This document shows positions 1 to 7,037 of a DNA stretch of 10,326 nt, one piece after another. The number at the start of each line of letters is the position of its first letter. The first letter of the stretch is position 1. A program made the translations under genes and the position numbers. The DNA is taken from positions 2,606-12,931 of the forward strand of contig DMTS01000207.1 in assembly GCA_003477045.1 (NCBI GenBank), read 5' to 3'. The notes beneath the pieces are model-generated. The model saw only the letters and a list, made by a program, of their open reading frames with translations, made no database searches and was not told the DNA's origin. The DNA is from Candidatus Delongbacteria bacterium. GTDB lineage: Bacteria; UBA4055.

Positions 1-1428
1 GCATTCGGATCTCCTGAGATCACAAATTCACCGACGGTAAGCACATTTACTCCTGCAGCTAATTTAGCATACGGAACATACTACTGGAAAGTTCTCGCTA
101 CGAACGCCTACGGTTCAAGCGCTTATTCAGGTTCATGGAGCGTTATCGTTCAGGCTCCTTTGCCTGGTGCTCCGACACTTATCAGCCCGGCAAACGGCAG
201 CGGATCAACTGATACTACTCCGGCTTTCGACTGGTCTGATGATGTATATGCAACCGGTTATGAGATAATGGCCGACAACAACTCGAATTTCAGTTCGCCT
301 GAGATCAGCACTGCAACGGTATCCAGCGATTATACCGCAGTTTCATCTTTAGCTGTAGGCACTTATTACTGGAAGGTAAGATCTACAAACGCAACAGGTC
401 CAAGCGCATACACTACAGCATGGACATTCACTGTTCAGGCTCCTGCGAACATCAGTCTTTCAGTCGCTTCGATAAGCACTACCGCCGCACCTGAAGGAAC
501 CGATACCGATTCCTTCAATATCTTAAACAGCGGGGATGTCAATCTCGACTATACTATAACGAAAGAGTACACCGCCAAAGGCATTAAAGCCGATATTACT
601 GTCGAATCTAATGATTTTGCTGCCGGTCTGGGAGATTACACCAACAGCGGAACTGCTACGTGGACAGCTTCTGCAGGACAGGCGGTTGTGTCGAACGAAA
701 CAGCAACAAACCTGACAGGCATATTAACTTCCGGATCATTTGACGGAACTGGCTGTACTTCCCTTACGCTGACTTTCGATCAGATCTTTACAACGGCAGG
801 ATTAAGCACAGCGACGGTTGAATATTACAACGGAACAGCATGGACTCAGGTTTATACAGCGGGAGCGAGCACATCTGTAAGCCAGTCTCTGGCGCTACCG
901 GTTCTTGCAGCAAATATTCAGCTTCGATTTACCTGTGCAGTCAGGAAGAATTCAACAGACTCATGGTCTATCGACAACATAGTAGTATCCGGACCCGCTG
1001 TTGGCCCGGTTTACACTTGGCTGAATATAAACAGCGCTCTGACAGGATCAGTAACTCCTGCAGGAAGCAATACTGTCAATATTACATGCGATGCAGCGGG
1101 ACTAATAGAAGGTACTTATAATGCGAACATCACTATCGCATCGAACGATCCTGACGAACCGAGCAAAGTGCTTCCGGTTCAGTTCACAGTAGTTGTTACA
1201 ACTGTGATCCCGGGTGTTCCTTCCGGCGTGGTAATAAGCGTTGTCGGAACAGACATACAGGTTGACTGGGGAGCTGCGGCAGATGCGACATCTTATGATG
1301 TTTATTCATCTACAGATCCTTACGGAACATATACTCATGAAGCGAATGTCCCGACTAACCAGTATATAACACCTTATACTGAAGTGAAAAAGTTCTACTA
1401 CATAGTGTCTAAGAACGCTACAAAGTAA
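1..1428 (+). CDS. Large secreted/surface multidomain beta-sandwich protein (FN3 repeats, BACON-like domain), 5' truncated
   Basis: The frame is open from base 1 to the TAA at 1426-1428, giving 475 C-terminal residues. The real start lies upstream of the window. A TTG at 160 falls in mid-domain and has no ribosome site, so it is not a start. Domains in order: the end of one FN3-like module (residues 1-52, with GTYYWKV), a complete FN3-like module (about 55-148), then a BACON/HYDIN-like beta sandwich whose first strands (about 151-187, SFNILNSGDVNLDYTIT) and last strands (about 338-397, TWLNINS to FTVVV) flank an inserted MAM-like or jelly-roll module (about 203-332, ending DSWSIDNIVVSG). A final FN3 module (about 404-475) ends in FYYIVSKNATK. 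There is no visible C-terminal sorting signal or membrane anchor. Such chains are usually adhesins or extracellular enzymes; any catalytic part would lie upstream. It ends at a terminator shared with batE. Domain classes are read by eye; substrate and partner are unknown. Confidence 0.85.
   Translation, partial: AFGSPEITNSPTVSTFTPAANLAYGTYYWKVLATNAYGSSAYSGSWSVIVQAPLPGAPTLISPANGSGSTDTTPAFDWSDDVYATGYEIMADNNSNFSSPEISTATVSSDYTAVSSLAVGTYYWKVRSTNATGPSAYTTAWTFTVQAPANISLSVASISTTAAPEGTDTDSFNILNSGDVNLDYTITKEYTAKGIKADITVESNDFAAGLGDYTNSGTATWTASAGQAVVSNETATNLTGILTSGSFDGTGCTSLTLTFDQIFTTAGLSTATVEYYNGTAWTQVYTAGASTSVSQSLALPVLAANIQLRFTCAVRKNSTDSWSIDNIVVSGPAVGPVYTWLNINSALTGSVTPAGSNTVNITCDAAGLIEGTYNANITIASNDPDEPSKVLPVQFTVVVTTVIPGVPSGVVISVVGTDIQVDWGAAADATSYDVYSSTDPYGTYTHEANVPTNQYITPYTEVKKFYYIVSKNATK
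4..159 (+). repeat. Tandem FN3 half-repeat, copy 1
   Basis: This stretch encodes 52 residues from FGSPEI to IVQAP. It aligns without any gap to the 52 residues encoded at 289-444, with 28 identical residues by my count. The two start 285 bases (95 codons) apart. It is the C-terminal part of an FN3-like module whose beginning lies before the window. Confidence 0.8.
289..444 (+). repeat. Tandem FN3 half-repeat, copy 2
   Basis: Second copy of the 52-residue unit, FSSPEI to TVQAP, sharing the GTYYWKV core and the closing VQAP with copy 1. Codon choice differs between copies, so the duplication is old or has been diversified. The module after it switches to a BACON-like fold, so the tandem FN3 array ends here. 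Confidence 0.8.
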
Positions 1429-1445
1429 AATAACATTCATACAAT

Positions 1446-1477
1446 AAAAAAGCCGGCTTAAATCTGCCGGCTTTTTT
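1446..1477. terminator. Bidirectional intrinsic terminator between convergent genes
   Basis: A perfect 12-base-pair stem, A6-GCCGGC at 1446-1457 paired with GCCGGC-T6 at 1466-1477, encloses an 8-base loop. The A and T runs give a U tract whichever strand is transcribed, so it can serve both the FN3 protein gene and batE. The far arm overlaps the first base of the batE stop triplet (1477-1479). Confidence 0.93.
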
Positions 1478-2241
1478 TATATCTCGATCACCGAGTTTTT
1501 CTTAACCCAGCCCTTTTTTTCTTCATCAAGGCTTAACTCGAACCACATGTCGTTCGAACGGGTTATCTCCGCTTTCGATCCGCGGTGAAGATAGAAAAGC
1601 TCCTTTGAGTTCACATTTTCGTCAGGTGATGAAAGCACCGAGACTTTATCTTGGTCTATAACTCCGAACCTGCGCGAATTATCAGAGTAAATGTCATAGT
1701 AAGTGTAAGAGATAACCGCGCTGTATAATACACCCCCGGCGCATAAAACAAGAATAAATTTTCCCGCGCCTGTATTTTTGAAAAGTATATATAAAGAGAA
1801 TAATATGCCCAAAAGAATTATTGAGATATAAAAAGCTTTTTCGGAAGTATAAATGTTAAATATGCTTCTGAAATTTGAATACAGCGTGAAAAACGGGACT
1901 TCGGATTGTTCCTCGATCTTATCGACCAGAGACAGCCTGGCGATCTTAATATTCTCAATAAGATCTGTATCTTCAGGCATAAATTTAAGCGAGCGTTCAT
2001 AATTCACTATGCAATTCGCTATATCGCCCGTTTTATAATAGCAGCTGCCGAGGTTGTAGTAAACTTCGCCGTTCTCATAGCCGCCGGATACTATTTTCTC
2101 ATAGGCTGCCGCAGCTTTTTCATACTCGCCTTTTTCGTAGAAAAGGTTAGCCTGGTCGAAATCGGTGACCGGCATAGAATATACCTTCATGATCAATAAT
2201 AAAACCACTAAGGTATTTATCTTCATAAAATGCCCTTTCAT
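1477..2241 (-). CDS. batE: BatE-like protein: TPR repeats, two membrane segments, C-terminal SH3-like domain
   Basis: 254 residues. A hydrophobic N-terminus (about 9-22) acts as signal or anchor. TPR-like helices follow (about 27-105, with YYNLGSCYYKTGDI and the YERSLKFMP turn), then two membrane segments (about 137-154 and 162-180) and a bacterial SH3-like domain (about 191-254, ending KGWVKKNSVIEI). This order is that of BatE of the Bacteroides aerotolerance (Bat) system, in which TPR and von Willebrand A proteins are thought to form an envelope complex; the exact role is unsettled. The start overlaps the batD stop in an ATGA, so translation is probably coupled. An in-frame ATG at 2226 (residue 6) also has a good ribosome site (AAAGGG, six bases away) and gives a cleaner signal sequence, so the true start could be 15 bases inside. 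The stop sits at the terminator arm. Confidence 0.85.
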   Translation of the reverse strand: MKGHFMKINTLVVLLLIMKVYSMPVTDFDQANLFYEKGEYEKAAAAYEKIVSGGYENGEVYYNLGSCYYKTGDIANCIVNYERSLKFMPEDTDLIENIKIARLSLVDKIEEQSEVPFFTLYSNFRSIFNIYTSEKAFYISIILLGILFSLYILFKNTGAGKFILVLCAGGVLYSAVISYTYYDIYSDNSRRFGVIDQDKVSVLSSPDENVNSKELFYLHRGSKAEITRSNDMWFELSLDEEKKGWVKKNSVIEI

Positions 2242-4040
2242 TTTAACCTCTCGTTAAGTCCGCTCATGAGATTTTTCGCTTTTTCAAGATCGGTAGCCAT
2301 TTCTTTTGAGTCCGGTTTGGACGGCGCGAACTGGATCGAAGCTGATTTCATAAGAAGTCCGCTCAGGTCGTTCCTCATAGTCTCTTCAACACCTTTTTCA
2401 GTAAGTACAGCTATTATCTCGTCAGAAATAATGCCTGCGTGGCTTATATTGAATTTGTCGGCTATGAACTTCAACAGTGCCTCGTCGAGCGTCTTATAGA
2501 ATTTGAGCATATCGTTAGCTTCAAGGGCTTTTACGCTGTTCTTCAGCCTTTTATTGGCGTTCTTTACAGCTTTTTTTCTTCTGGAAAGAGCCGTATCGTT
2601 CAGGTTTTTTAGAATGTAAAGCCTCCCGAAGAAAGCAGAAAGCATAAGCAGTACAGAAATCCCTGCATTAACACCAAGCCTGTCCGGATCGAATCCCTTA
2701 TCTGAAATATCGTAAATGTTTTCAAAGTTTTTCTTAATGTATCGTATATCGCTGGCGAGAACTTCAACATCCCTGCGTGAATAACCGGCCGGTCTCTGAG
2801 AATCTGCATAAGCCGCTGCATCGCCTGTGACTACGATCCTGTGTTCCTTTCCTATTGAGGTTTTATATTTTTTCTCTTTTGTATCGAAATATGAAAGAGA
2901 TATATTATTGATCAGCTGTTCTCCCGGTGTCCTTGCGAGAAGAAGATATTCGTATATTACTTTACCGGAATTTTTACTGTTCCTGTCAAGCTGAACGGTC
3001 CTCTTTGGATCATACACTTCGAAATCTTTAGGAATGGAGGGCTGTGAAAGCGCGATGTCGCTTAAATTCCCTTTTCCCGAGATAATCACTTTAAGTGTAA
3101 TTCCATCATTTACGGCTATGGAATCATTATCGACAGTTGAATTAATATTAAAGCTGCCCACGGCTCCCGTAAAATCGGACGGTCGGCCTGCATCCGGCAG
3201 AGGGTTGACTGTGATCTTTATTTCATCCGCGAGAACTGTCTTGTCGGCATAGTTCGTGAAACCGGAAAACAGATCATCGTCGAAAAAAGGGTCATTGAAA
3301 GGCGATCTTCTCTTTTTGCTTTTAACTTCGACAGGGACTTTTACCGTTATTGGTTCTATGACCTTGTTGCCTGAAGAAGTCGGGGTCAGCCAGTAGCTTC
3401 TTACAGGGAGCATGTTGTATTTCTGACCTTTGTAAACCGTCTGCGTAAGCGTAGAAGCTTTTTCTCTCGAGAACTCCTCCTGTTCCTTTACAAAATTTGT
3501 AAACTTAGGTTCTTCCGCAAGAGAAGGCATGCTTAACCTGATCTCCGGCTTAATATATAATATGTAATCGATCTTTATCATTTCCCCGACATAAACATTC
3601 CTTGAGCTGAGTTCAGCAGTTATGAACATATCCCTCGACTGTGAAGCGGCCGTGTTTTGCCCCTGTTCAAAAACCGTAATAGCTATTTCGTTCGACTTGT
3701 AAGACGCACCGCCTTCTGTAACAACAGCAGGTTCTATAACGATCTTTCCGAGCTTTTTTGGAGCGAACTGGTAAGTTAAAGAAACCGATTTTGTCATGGT
3801 TCCGTTGATAATGGAAGTGCTTGAAGACTGGTAAGGGCCGGCGATCTTTGCCAGATCCGCGAATCTGGGATACTGGATATTAACATCACTGTCGAAATTC
3901 TCCAGTTTAATTTCAAGTTCGAAAGTATCATTTTTGAACATTTCAGAAGCTGACACGCTCATTTTTACAGATTTCTGAGCATAAAGTCCCGCATTTAAAA
4001 GCATCAGTATCGCGAGTATATTTCTTATCGAACCGTACAT
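2238..4040 (-). CDS. batD: BatD, Bat-system envelope protein
   Basis: 600 residues. A signal peptide (1 to about 21, ending GLYAQ) precedes a long beta-rich periplasmic part, then one membrane helix (about 456-474) and a basic, helical cytoplasmic tail (about 485-600). The diagnostic BatD stretch is at 68-105: GPYQSSSTSIINGTMTKSVS followed by YQFAPKKLGKIVIEPA. A second typical block is PVRSYWLTP (212-220), followed by the acidic aromatic patch NDPFFDDDLFSGF (about 249-261). Length and order match the BatD family. It is the first gene of the batD-batE pair. In Bacteroidota the usual series is moxR, a DUF58 gene, batA, batB, (batC), batD, batE; here no batA or batB lies directly upstream, and batD instead faces a divergent DUF302 gene. 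A candidate promoter is at 4123-4153. The ribosome site AAAGGTAGG lies just before the ATG. Confidence 0.92.
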   Translation of the reverse strand: MYGSIRNILAILMLLNAGLYAQKSVKMSVSASEMFKNDTFELEIKLENFDSDVNIQYPRFADLAKIAGPYQSSSTSIINGTMTKSVSLTYQFAPKKLGKIVIEPAVVTEGGASYKSNEIAITVFEQGQNTAASQSRDMFITAELSSRNVYVGEMIKIDYILYIKPEIRLSMPSLAEEPKFTNFVKEQEEFSREKASTLTQTVYKGQKYNMLPVRSYWLTPTSSGNKVIEPITVKVPVEVKSKKRRSPFNDPFFDDDLFSGFTNYADKTVLADEIKITVNPLPDAGRPSDFTGAVGSFNINSTVDNDSIAVNDGITLKVIISGKGNLSDIALSQPSIPKDFEVYDPKRTVQLDRNSKNSGKVIYEYLLLARTPGEQLINNISLSYFDTKEKKYKTSIGKEHRIVVTGDAAAYADSQRPAGYSRRDVEVLASDIRYIKKNFENIYDISDKGFDPDRLGVNAGISVLLMLSAFFGRLYILKNLNDTALSRRKKAVKNANKRLKNSVKALEANDMLKFYKTLDEALLKFIADKFNISHAGIISDEIIAVLTEKGVEETMRNDLSGLLMKSASIQFAPSKPDSKEMATDLEKAKNLMSGLNERLK

Positions 4041-4083
4041 ATTCCTACCTTTAAGCAGTATGTTTTGCGGAAATTCTACTAAC

Positions 4084-4116
4084 CAGCATAGCTGTTTGTT
4101 CCTGATTTTTTTCAGG
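4084..4116 (-). promoter_or_regulatory. Two small inverted repeats in the predicted batD leader
   Basis: CCTGA-T6-TCAGG (4101-4116) and CAGC-ATA-GCTG (4084-4094) are perfect short palindromes lying side by side. If batD starts from the promoter proposed at 4123-4153, both would be at the 5' end of its roughly 77-base leader as small stem-loops. They could equally be operator half-sites. The stems are only five and four base pairs, so function is unproven. Confidence 0.25.
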
Positions 4117-4122
4117 CTGCGC

Positions 4123-4153
4123 TAAATATAAGTTAAAATTATTATCTTTTCAA
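4123..4153 (-). promoter_or_regulatory. Candidate Bacteroidota-type promoter for batD-batE
   Basis: Read on the minus strand this is TTG, a 20-base spacer, then TATATTTA. It fits the -33 TTG core and the -7 element TAnnTTTG except for the last base. The same TTG-N20-TATNTTT arrangement occurs at the two other gene-upstream sites listed here. Transcription would begin near 4117, about 77 bases before the batD start codon. Confidence 0.5.
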
Positions 4154-4181
4154 CACAGTTTTAAATTCTTATATTGGAAGT

Positions 4182-4186
4182 GGAGG
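4182..4186 (+). promoter_or_regulatory. Ribosome binding site deciding the DUF302 start
   Basis: GGAGG sits eight bases before the ATG at 4195. The in-frame TTG at 4174 lies upstream of this site and has no such sequence before it, so 4195 is the start. Confidence 0.85.
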
Positions 4187-4194
4187 TGAACGAT

Positions 4195-4680
4195 ATGAAA
4201 AGCATTATTTTAATATTCGTCGGATTTGTGATCGGTATAGGGGTAGCACTGCTTCTTTTTATAAAAATATTTCCTTCTCAGATGATCCTGACAAGGGAGA
4301 GTATGTTCGGAATGGATGAAACTGTAGAGATGATAGATAAGCAGGCTGACGAAAACGGCTGGGCTGTGGCTAAAATATGGGACATGACCGAAAGAATGGA
4401 GAAAGCGGGATTTGAAGACTCTCCTGCAGTCAAGGTACTTGAACTATGTCACGCCGAAAATTCTTATAATGTCCTGAAAAATGAAGAGGACATGTTCATT
4501 TCGGCGATAATGCCGTGCAGGATGGCGGTTTATGAATATGATAACGGTAAAACCTTTATTTCAAGAATGAACATCGGTCTTGTGAGCAGATTTTTCAGTC
4601 CGAACGTGCGCAGCGTAATGAAAGGCGTCGCCGATGACGACGAAAAAATACTCGACGGGATAATCAAAGCCGCCGAGTAA
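4195..4680 (+). CDS. Membrane-anchored DUF302 domain protein
   Basis: 161 residues from the ATG at 4195. An N-terminal hydrophobic helix (about 3-25) with little charge before it acts as a signal anchor. The remainder (about 36-155) is a DUF302 domain, recognised by the ELCHAENSYNVLKNEEDMF block followed by IMPCRMAVYEYDNGKTFIS. The two cysteines at about 85 and 108 stand where many family members also have cysteines. DUF302 proteins are small alpha-beta proteins of unsettled function, often found with redox or sulfur genes. The gene is alone on the plus strand, divergent from batD and convergent with the cyclic-nucleotide-binding gene, whose stop is five bases away with no terminator hairpin between. 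No clear promoter of the TTG-N20-TATNTTT form was found for it; a weak TTATAT at 4169 would start transcription at the ribosome site itself. Confidence 0.8.
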   Translation: MKSIILIFVGFVIGIGVALLLFIKIFPSQMILTRESMFGMDETVEMIDKQADENGWAVAKIWDMTERMEKAGFEDSPAVKVLELCHAENSYNVLKNEEDMFISAIMPCRMAVYEYDNGKTFISRMNIGLVSRFFSPNVRSVMKGVADDDEKILDGIIKAAE

Positions 4681-4685
4681 ATTGG

Positions 4686-5147
4686 TTATATTAGAAGATT
4701 TCTGAGCATGAAATTAGAGTTCTGGATCCTGTCGTAAAGGGTCTCATACAGCTTTCTGAGTATCTGAAATCCGGCTTCGCTGTCGTTTTCCATAAGCTCA
4801 ATGAATTTTTTGCCGTTAATTCTGACTATTTCGCACTCGGTCATAGTTACCGCCGAAGCGCTTCTGCGTTTTTTTACTATACAGGACATTTCGCCGAAAA
4901 AATCGCCGGGATTTACCGTATAAATAGCCTTTGAGTCATCGCTCTCGCTCGAGAAATATTTAGATGAAACAAATATCTTCACTCTTCCCGAAACTACAAT
5001 AAACAGGTCGCAGTCGTCCGAGCTGTCCTCTTCAAGGATCGTAACATTTGGTTTATGCTTCTCGATCTTGGAGAAAACGCTTATCTTCTTAAGGATATTT
5101 TCATCGATCCCGTCAAACATTCTGGACGAGCTTAAAATGTCAAGCAT
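4686..5147 (-). CDS. Stand-alone cyclic nucleotide-binding domain protein
   Basis: 153 residues, essentially one CRP-type cyclic nucleotide-binding fold. The beta-roll includes DLFIVVSGRVKIFV (about 47-60). The phosphate-binding cassette is PGDFFGEMS (80-88) followed by RRSASAVTMTECEIVRI (94-110): G85-E86 and R95-S96 occupy the positions that contact the sugar-phosphate of cAMP or cGMP in true binders, so ligand binding looks possible. A C-terminal helix (about 113-150) follows, but there is no helix-turn-helix domain, so it is not a CRP/FNR transcription factor. It may be a regulatory subunit that senses a nucleotide and acts on a partner protein; the partner is unknown. It is the last gene of the asnS-epimerase run, 17 bases after the epimerase stop, with a strong GGAGG five bases before the ATG. 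No hairpin follows its stop. Confidence 0.85.
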   Translation of the reverse strand: MLDILSSSRMFDGIDENILKKISVFSKIEKHKPNVTILEEDSSDDCDLFIVVSGRVKIFVSSKYFSSESDDSKAIYTVNPGDFFGEMSCIVKKRRSASAVTMTECEIVRINGKKFIELMENDSEAGFQILRKLYETLYDRIQNSNFMLRNLLI

Positions 5148-5164
5148 ACCGGCCTCCGTAAGAT

Positions 5165-5566
5165 TTATTTTACCTGTGATAATTCTGTAAGCACACCGCT
5201 GGTTGATTTCGGATGGATGAAGGCTATTTTCATACCGCCCGCTCCTATCCTAGCTGTTTCGTCTATCAGAGTAAAACCCTGAGCTTTGAGTTCCACCAAG
5301 GCTTTATCAATATCTTCAACTTCATAGGCTACATGATGCAGTCCTTCCCTGTTTTTTTCAAGGAATTTTGATATCGGTGAATTTTCAGATCTTCCCTGAA
5401 GAAGCTCTATTCTGCTTTCACCTACCTCGAACATGGCAACATCCACATCCTGTCCTTCAACATATTCAGTTTCGTAGTGCATTATTCCTGTGATGGCGAC
5501 ATATTTTTCCGCAGCCGCTTTAATGTCTTTGACCGCTATTCCGATATGATGTATTTTTTTAAGCAT
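5165..5566 (-). CDS. mce: Methylmalonyl-CoA epimerase
   Basis: 133 residues, the usual length. The enzyme interconverts (R)- and (S)-methylmalonyl-CoA, linking propionyl-CoA metabolism to methylmalonyl-CoA mutase and succinyl-CoA, in the cytoplasm. It consists of two paired beta-alpha-beta-beta-beta (VOC/glyoxalase-fold) modules. The first opens with HHIGIAVKDI (6-15), the second with GLHHVAYEVEDI (75-86). Likely metal ligands are H7, E54 (in RIELLQ), H77 or H78, and E128 (in GVLTELSQ), matching the family pattern. The IHPKSTSGVLTELSQ ending is typical of this epimerase rather than lactoylglutathione lyase. It lies 29 bases after asnS and 17 before the cyclic-nucleotide-binding gene, so it is probably co-transcribed. 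No mutase or carboxylase gene is in the window. The ribosome site is weak: GGAG about eleven bases from the ATG. Confidence 0.93.
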   Translation of the reverse strand: MLKKIHHIGIAVKDIKAAAEKYVAITGIMHYETEYVEGQDVDVAMFEVGESRIELLQGRSENSPISKFLEKNREGLHHVAYEVEDIDKALVELKAQGFTLIDETARIGAGGMKIAFIHPKSTSGVLTELSQVK

Positions 5567-5595
5567 TTTTCACAAAGCTCCATAAATAATTTAGT

Positions 5596-6984
5596 TTAAA
5601 ATTCAGCGTTCTTGGGCGTTCTCGGGAACGGGATCACATCCCTGATGTTCTCGACACCTGTAATATACATTACCGCCCTTTCAAAACCAAGTCCGAATCC
5701 GCAGTGTTTGTTTGTGCCGAACCTTCTCAGGTCTAAGTACCAGCAGTAATCCTCTTTTTTCAGACCCATTTCTTCGATTCTTTTTACAAGGACATCGTAA
5801 CGCTCCTCCCTCTGGCTTCCGCCGATTATCTCTCCTACTCCGGGCACGAGAAGGTCCATAGCGGCTACTGTCTTGTTATCTTCGTTCACCCTCATGTAGA
5901 ATGCTTTGATGCCTTTAGGATAATCCGTAACAAAAACCGGTCTTTTATATATAACTTCAGTCAGATATCTTTCGTGCTCGGTCTGAAGGTCGATCCCCCA
6001 TTCCGGTTTGTAATCGAACTGCTTTCCGGATTTTATAAGCGCATCCATAGCTTCAGTGTATGTAACTCTTCCGAAATCAGATTTGAGCAGAAAGTCAAGC
6101 CTTTCCAGCAGAGTTTTATCCACCCACTGGTTGAAAAAGTCCATCTCTTCTGGCGCGTTTTCGAGAACATAACGGATAATATATTTCATCATTTCCTCGG
6201 CGACCGTCATGTTGTCGAAGAGATCCGAGAACGCCATTTCCGGCTCGATCATCCAGAATTCGGAAGCGTGTCTCTGAGTGTTCGATCTTTCAGCTCTGAA
6301 TGTCGGTCCGAAAGTATAAACGTTCCTGAAAGCCATACAGAAGTTCTCTACCGCTAACTGGCCGCTTACCGTCAAATTGGTCTGTTTGCCAAAAAAATCT
6401 TTTGAATAATCGATCTTTCCGTCTTCAGTTCTCGGAGGGTTGTTCATGTCGAGCGTTGAAACTCCGAACATTTCGCCTGCGCCTTCGCAGTCGTTCCCGG
6501 TGATTATAGGCGTATGAACATAAACGAAGTTCCTGTCCGTAAAAAATTTATGGATCGCAAAAGCTACGAGGCTCCTGACCTTAAAAACAGCTCTGAACAG
6601 GTTCGTTCTCGGCCTTAAGTTGGCTATCGTCCTCAGATATTCGTTATTATGCCTTTTTTTCTGAAGAGGAAATTCGGGGTCGCAGGCGCCTATCACTTCA
6701 ATAGACGATGCTGAGATCTCGAACGGCTGTTTGTCGCCGGGCGACTGAATGAGACGACCGGTTACATTAATAGATGACCCCAGAGATATCTTCGTCAGTT
6801 CGTCAAAATTCGGCAGATTCTCTTCGAATACCACCTGAATATTTTTGAAATGGGTTCCGTCGTTCAATTCAATGAACCCGAACGATTTCGATGTTCTCGA
6901 TGTCCTCACCCATCCGGACAGGCTCACTTCAGAATCGAGCTTCTCCTTGTAGGTTTTCCAGAGATCATATACTGTCAGCGCCAT
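5596..6984 (-). CDS. asnS: Asparaginyl-tRNA synthetase
   Basis: 462 residues from the ATG at 6984. Joins asparagine to tRNA-Asn using ATP, in the cytoplasm. The N-terminal OB-fold anticodon-binding domain (about 15-105, SGWVRTSRTSKSFGFIELND) is followed by a class II catalytic core with motif 2 FRAERSNTQRHASEFWMIEP (229-248) and motif 3 GFGLGFERAVMYITGV (429-444), ending IPFPRTPKNAEF. The MIEPEMAF sequence after motif 2 and the overall length favour AsnRS over AspRS. The frame also has an ATG at 6999, but nothing like a ribosome site precedes it, whereas GGAG lies six bases before the ATG at 6984. The epimerase gene follows after 29 bases. Just upstream, with too little space for an obvious promoter, is a terminator (7014-7037), so the source of transcription is unclear. 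Confidence 0.97.
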   Translation of the reverse strand: MALTVYDLWKTYKEKLDSEVSLSGWVRTSRTSKSFGFIELNDGTHFKNIQVVFEENLPNFDELTKISLGSSINVTGRLIQSPGDKQPFEISASSIEVIGACDPEFPLQKKRHNNEYLRTIANLRPRTNLFRAVFKVRSLVAFAIHKFFTDRNFVYVHTPIITGNDCEGAGEMFGVSTLDMNNPPRTEDGKIDYSKDFFGKQTNLTVSGQLAVENFCMAFRNVYTFGPTFRAERSNTQRHASEFWMIEPEMAFSDLFDNMTVAEEMMKYIIRYVLENAPEEMDFFNQWVDKTLLERLDFLLKSDFGRVTYTEAMDALIKSGKQFDYKPEWGIDLQTEHERYLTEVIYKRPVFVTDYPKGIKAFYMRVNEDNKTVAAMDLLVPGVGEIIGGSQREERYDVLVKRIEEMGLKKEDYCWYLDLRRFGTNKHCGFGLGFERAVMYITGVENIRDVIPFPRTPKNAEF

Positions 6985-6990
6985 TTTTCT

Positions 6991-6994
6991 CTCC
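6991..6994 (-). promoter_or_regulatory. Ribosome binding site deciding the asnS start
   Basis: GGAG on the minus strand, six bases before the ATG at 6984. It lies inside the alternative five-codon N-terminal extension that would begin at 6999, which argues against that longer form. Confidence 0.75.
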
Positions 6995-7013
6995 GTCATA
7001 ATAGTTATGATGT

Positions 7014-7037
7014 AAAAAAAGTGTCCGAAGACACTTT
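7014..7037 (-). terminator. Intrinsic terminator with UUCG tetraloop after the zinc-ribbon gene
   Basis: On the minus strand an 8-base-pair stem, AAAGTGTC / GACACTTT (7037-7030 and 7025-7018), is closed by a TTCG loop, which forms a very stable C(UUCG)G hairpin in RNA. A run of seven T (7020-7014) overlaps and continues the 3' arm. The 5' arm begins inside the stop codon of the zinc-ribbon gene (7036-7038). It stands only about 30 bases upstream of the asnS start codon. Confidence 0.88.

Noticed and set aside
840..1121. Second reading frame inside the FN3 protein gene
   Set aside because: It overlaps a clear coding frame, has no ribosome site and no recognisable protein features; a shadow frame.
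4147..4174. Classical -35/-10 promoter (TTTTCA and TTATAT) for the DUF302 gene
   Set aside because: Transcription would start at about 4181, on top of the ribosome site, leaving no leader.
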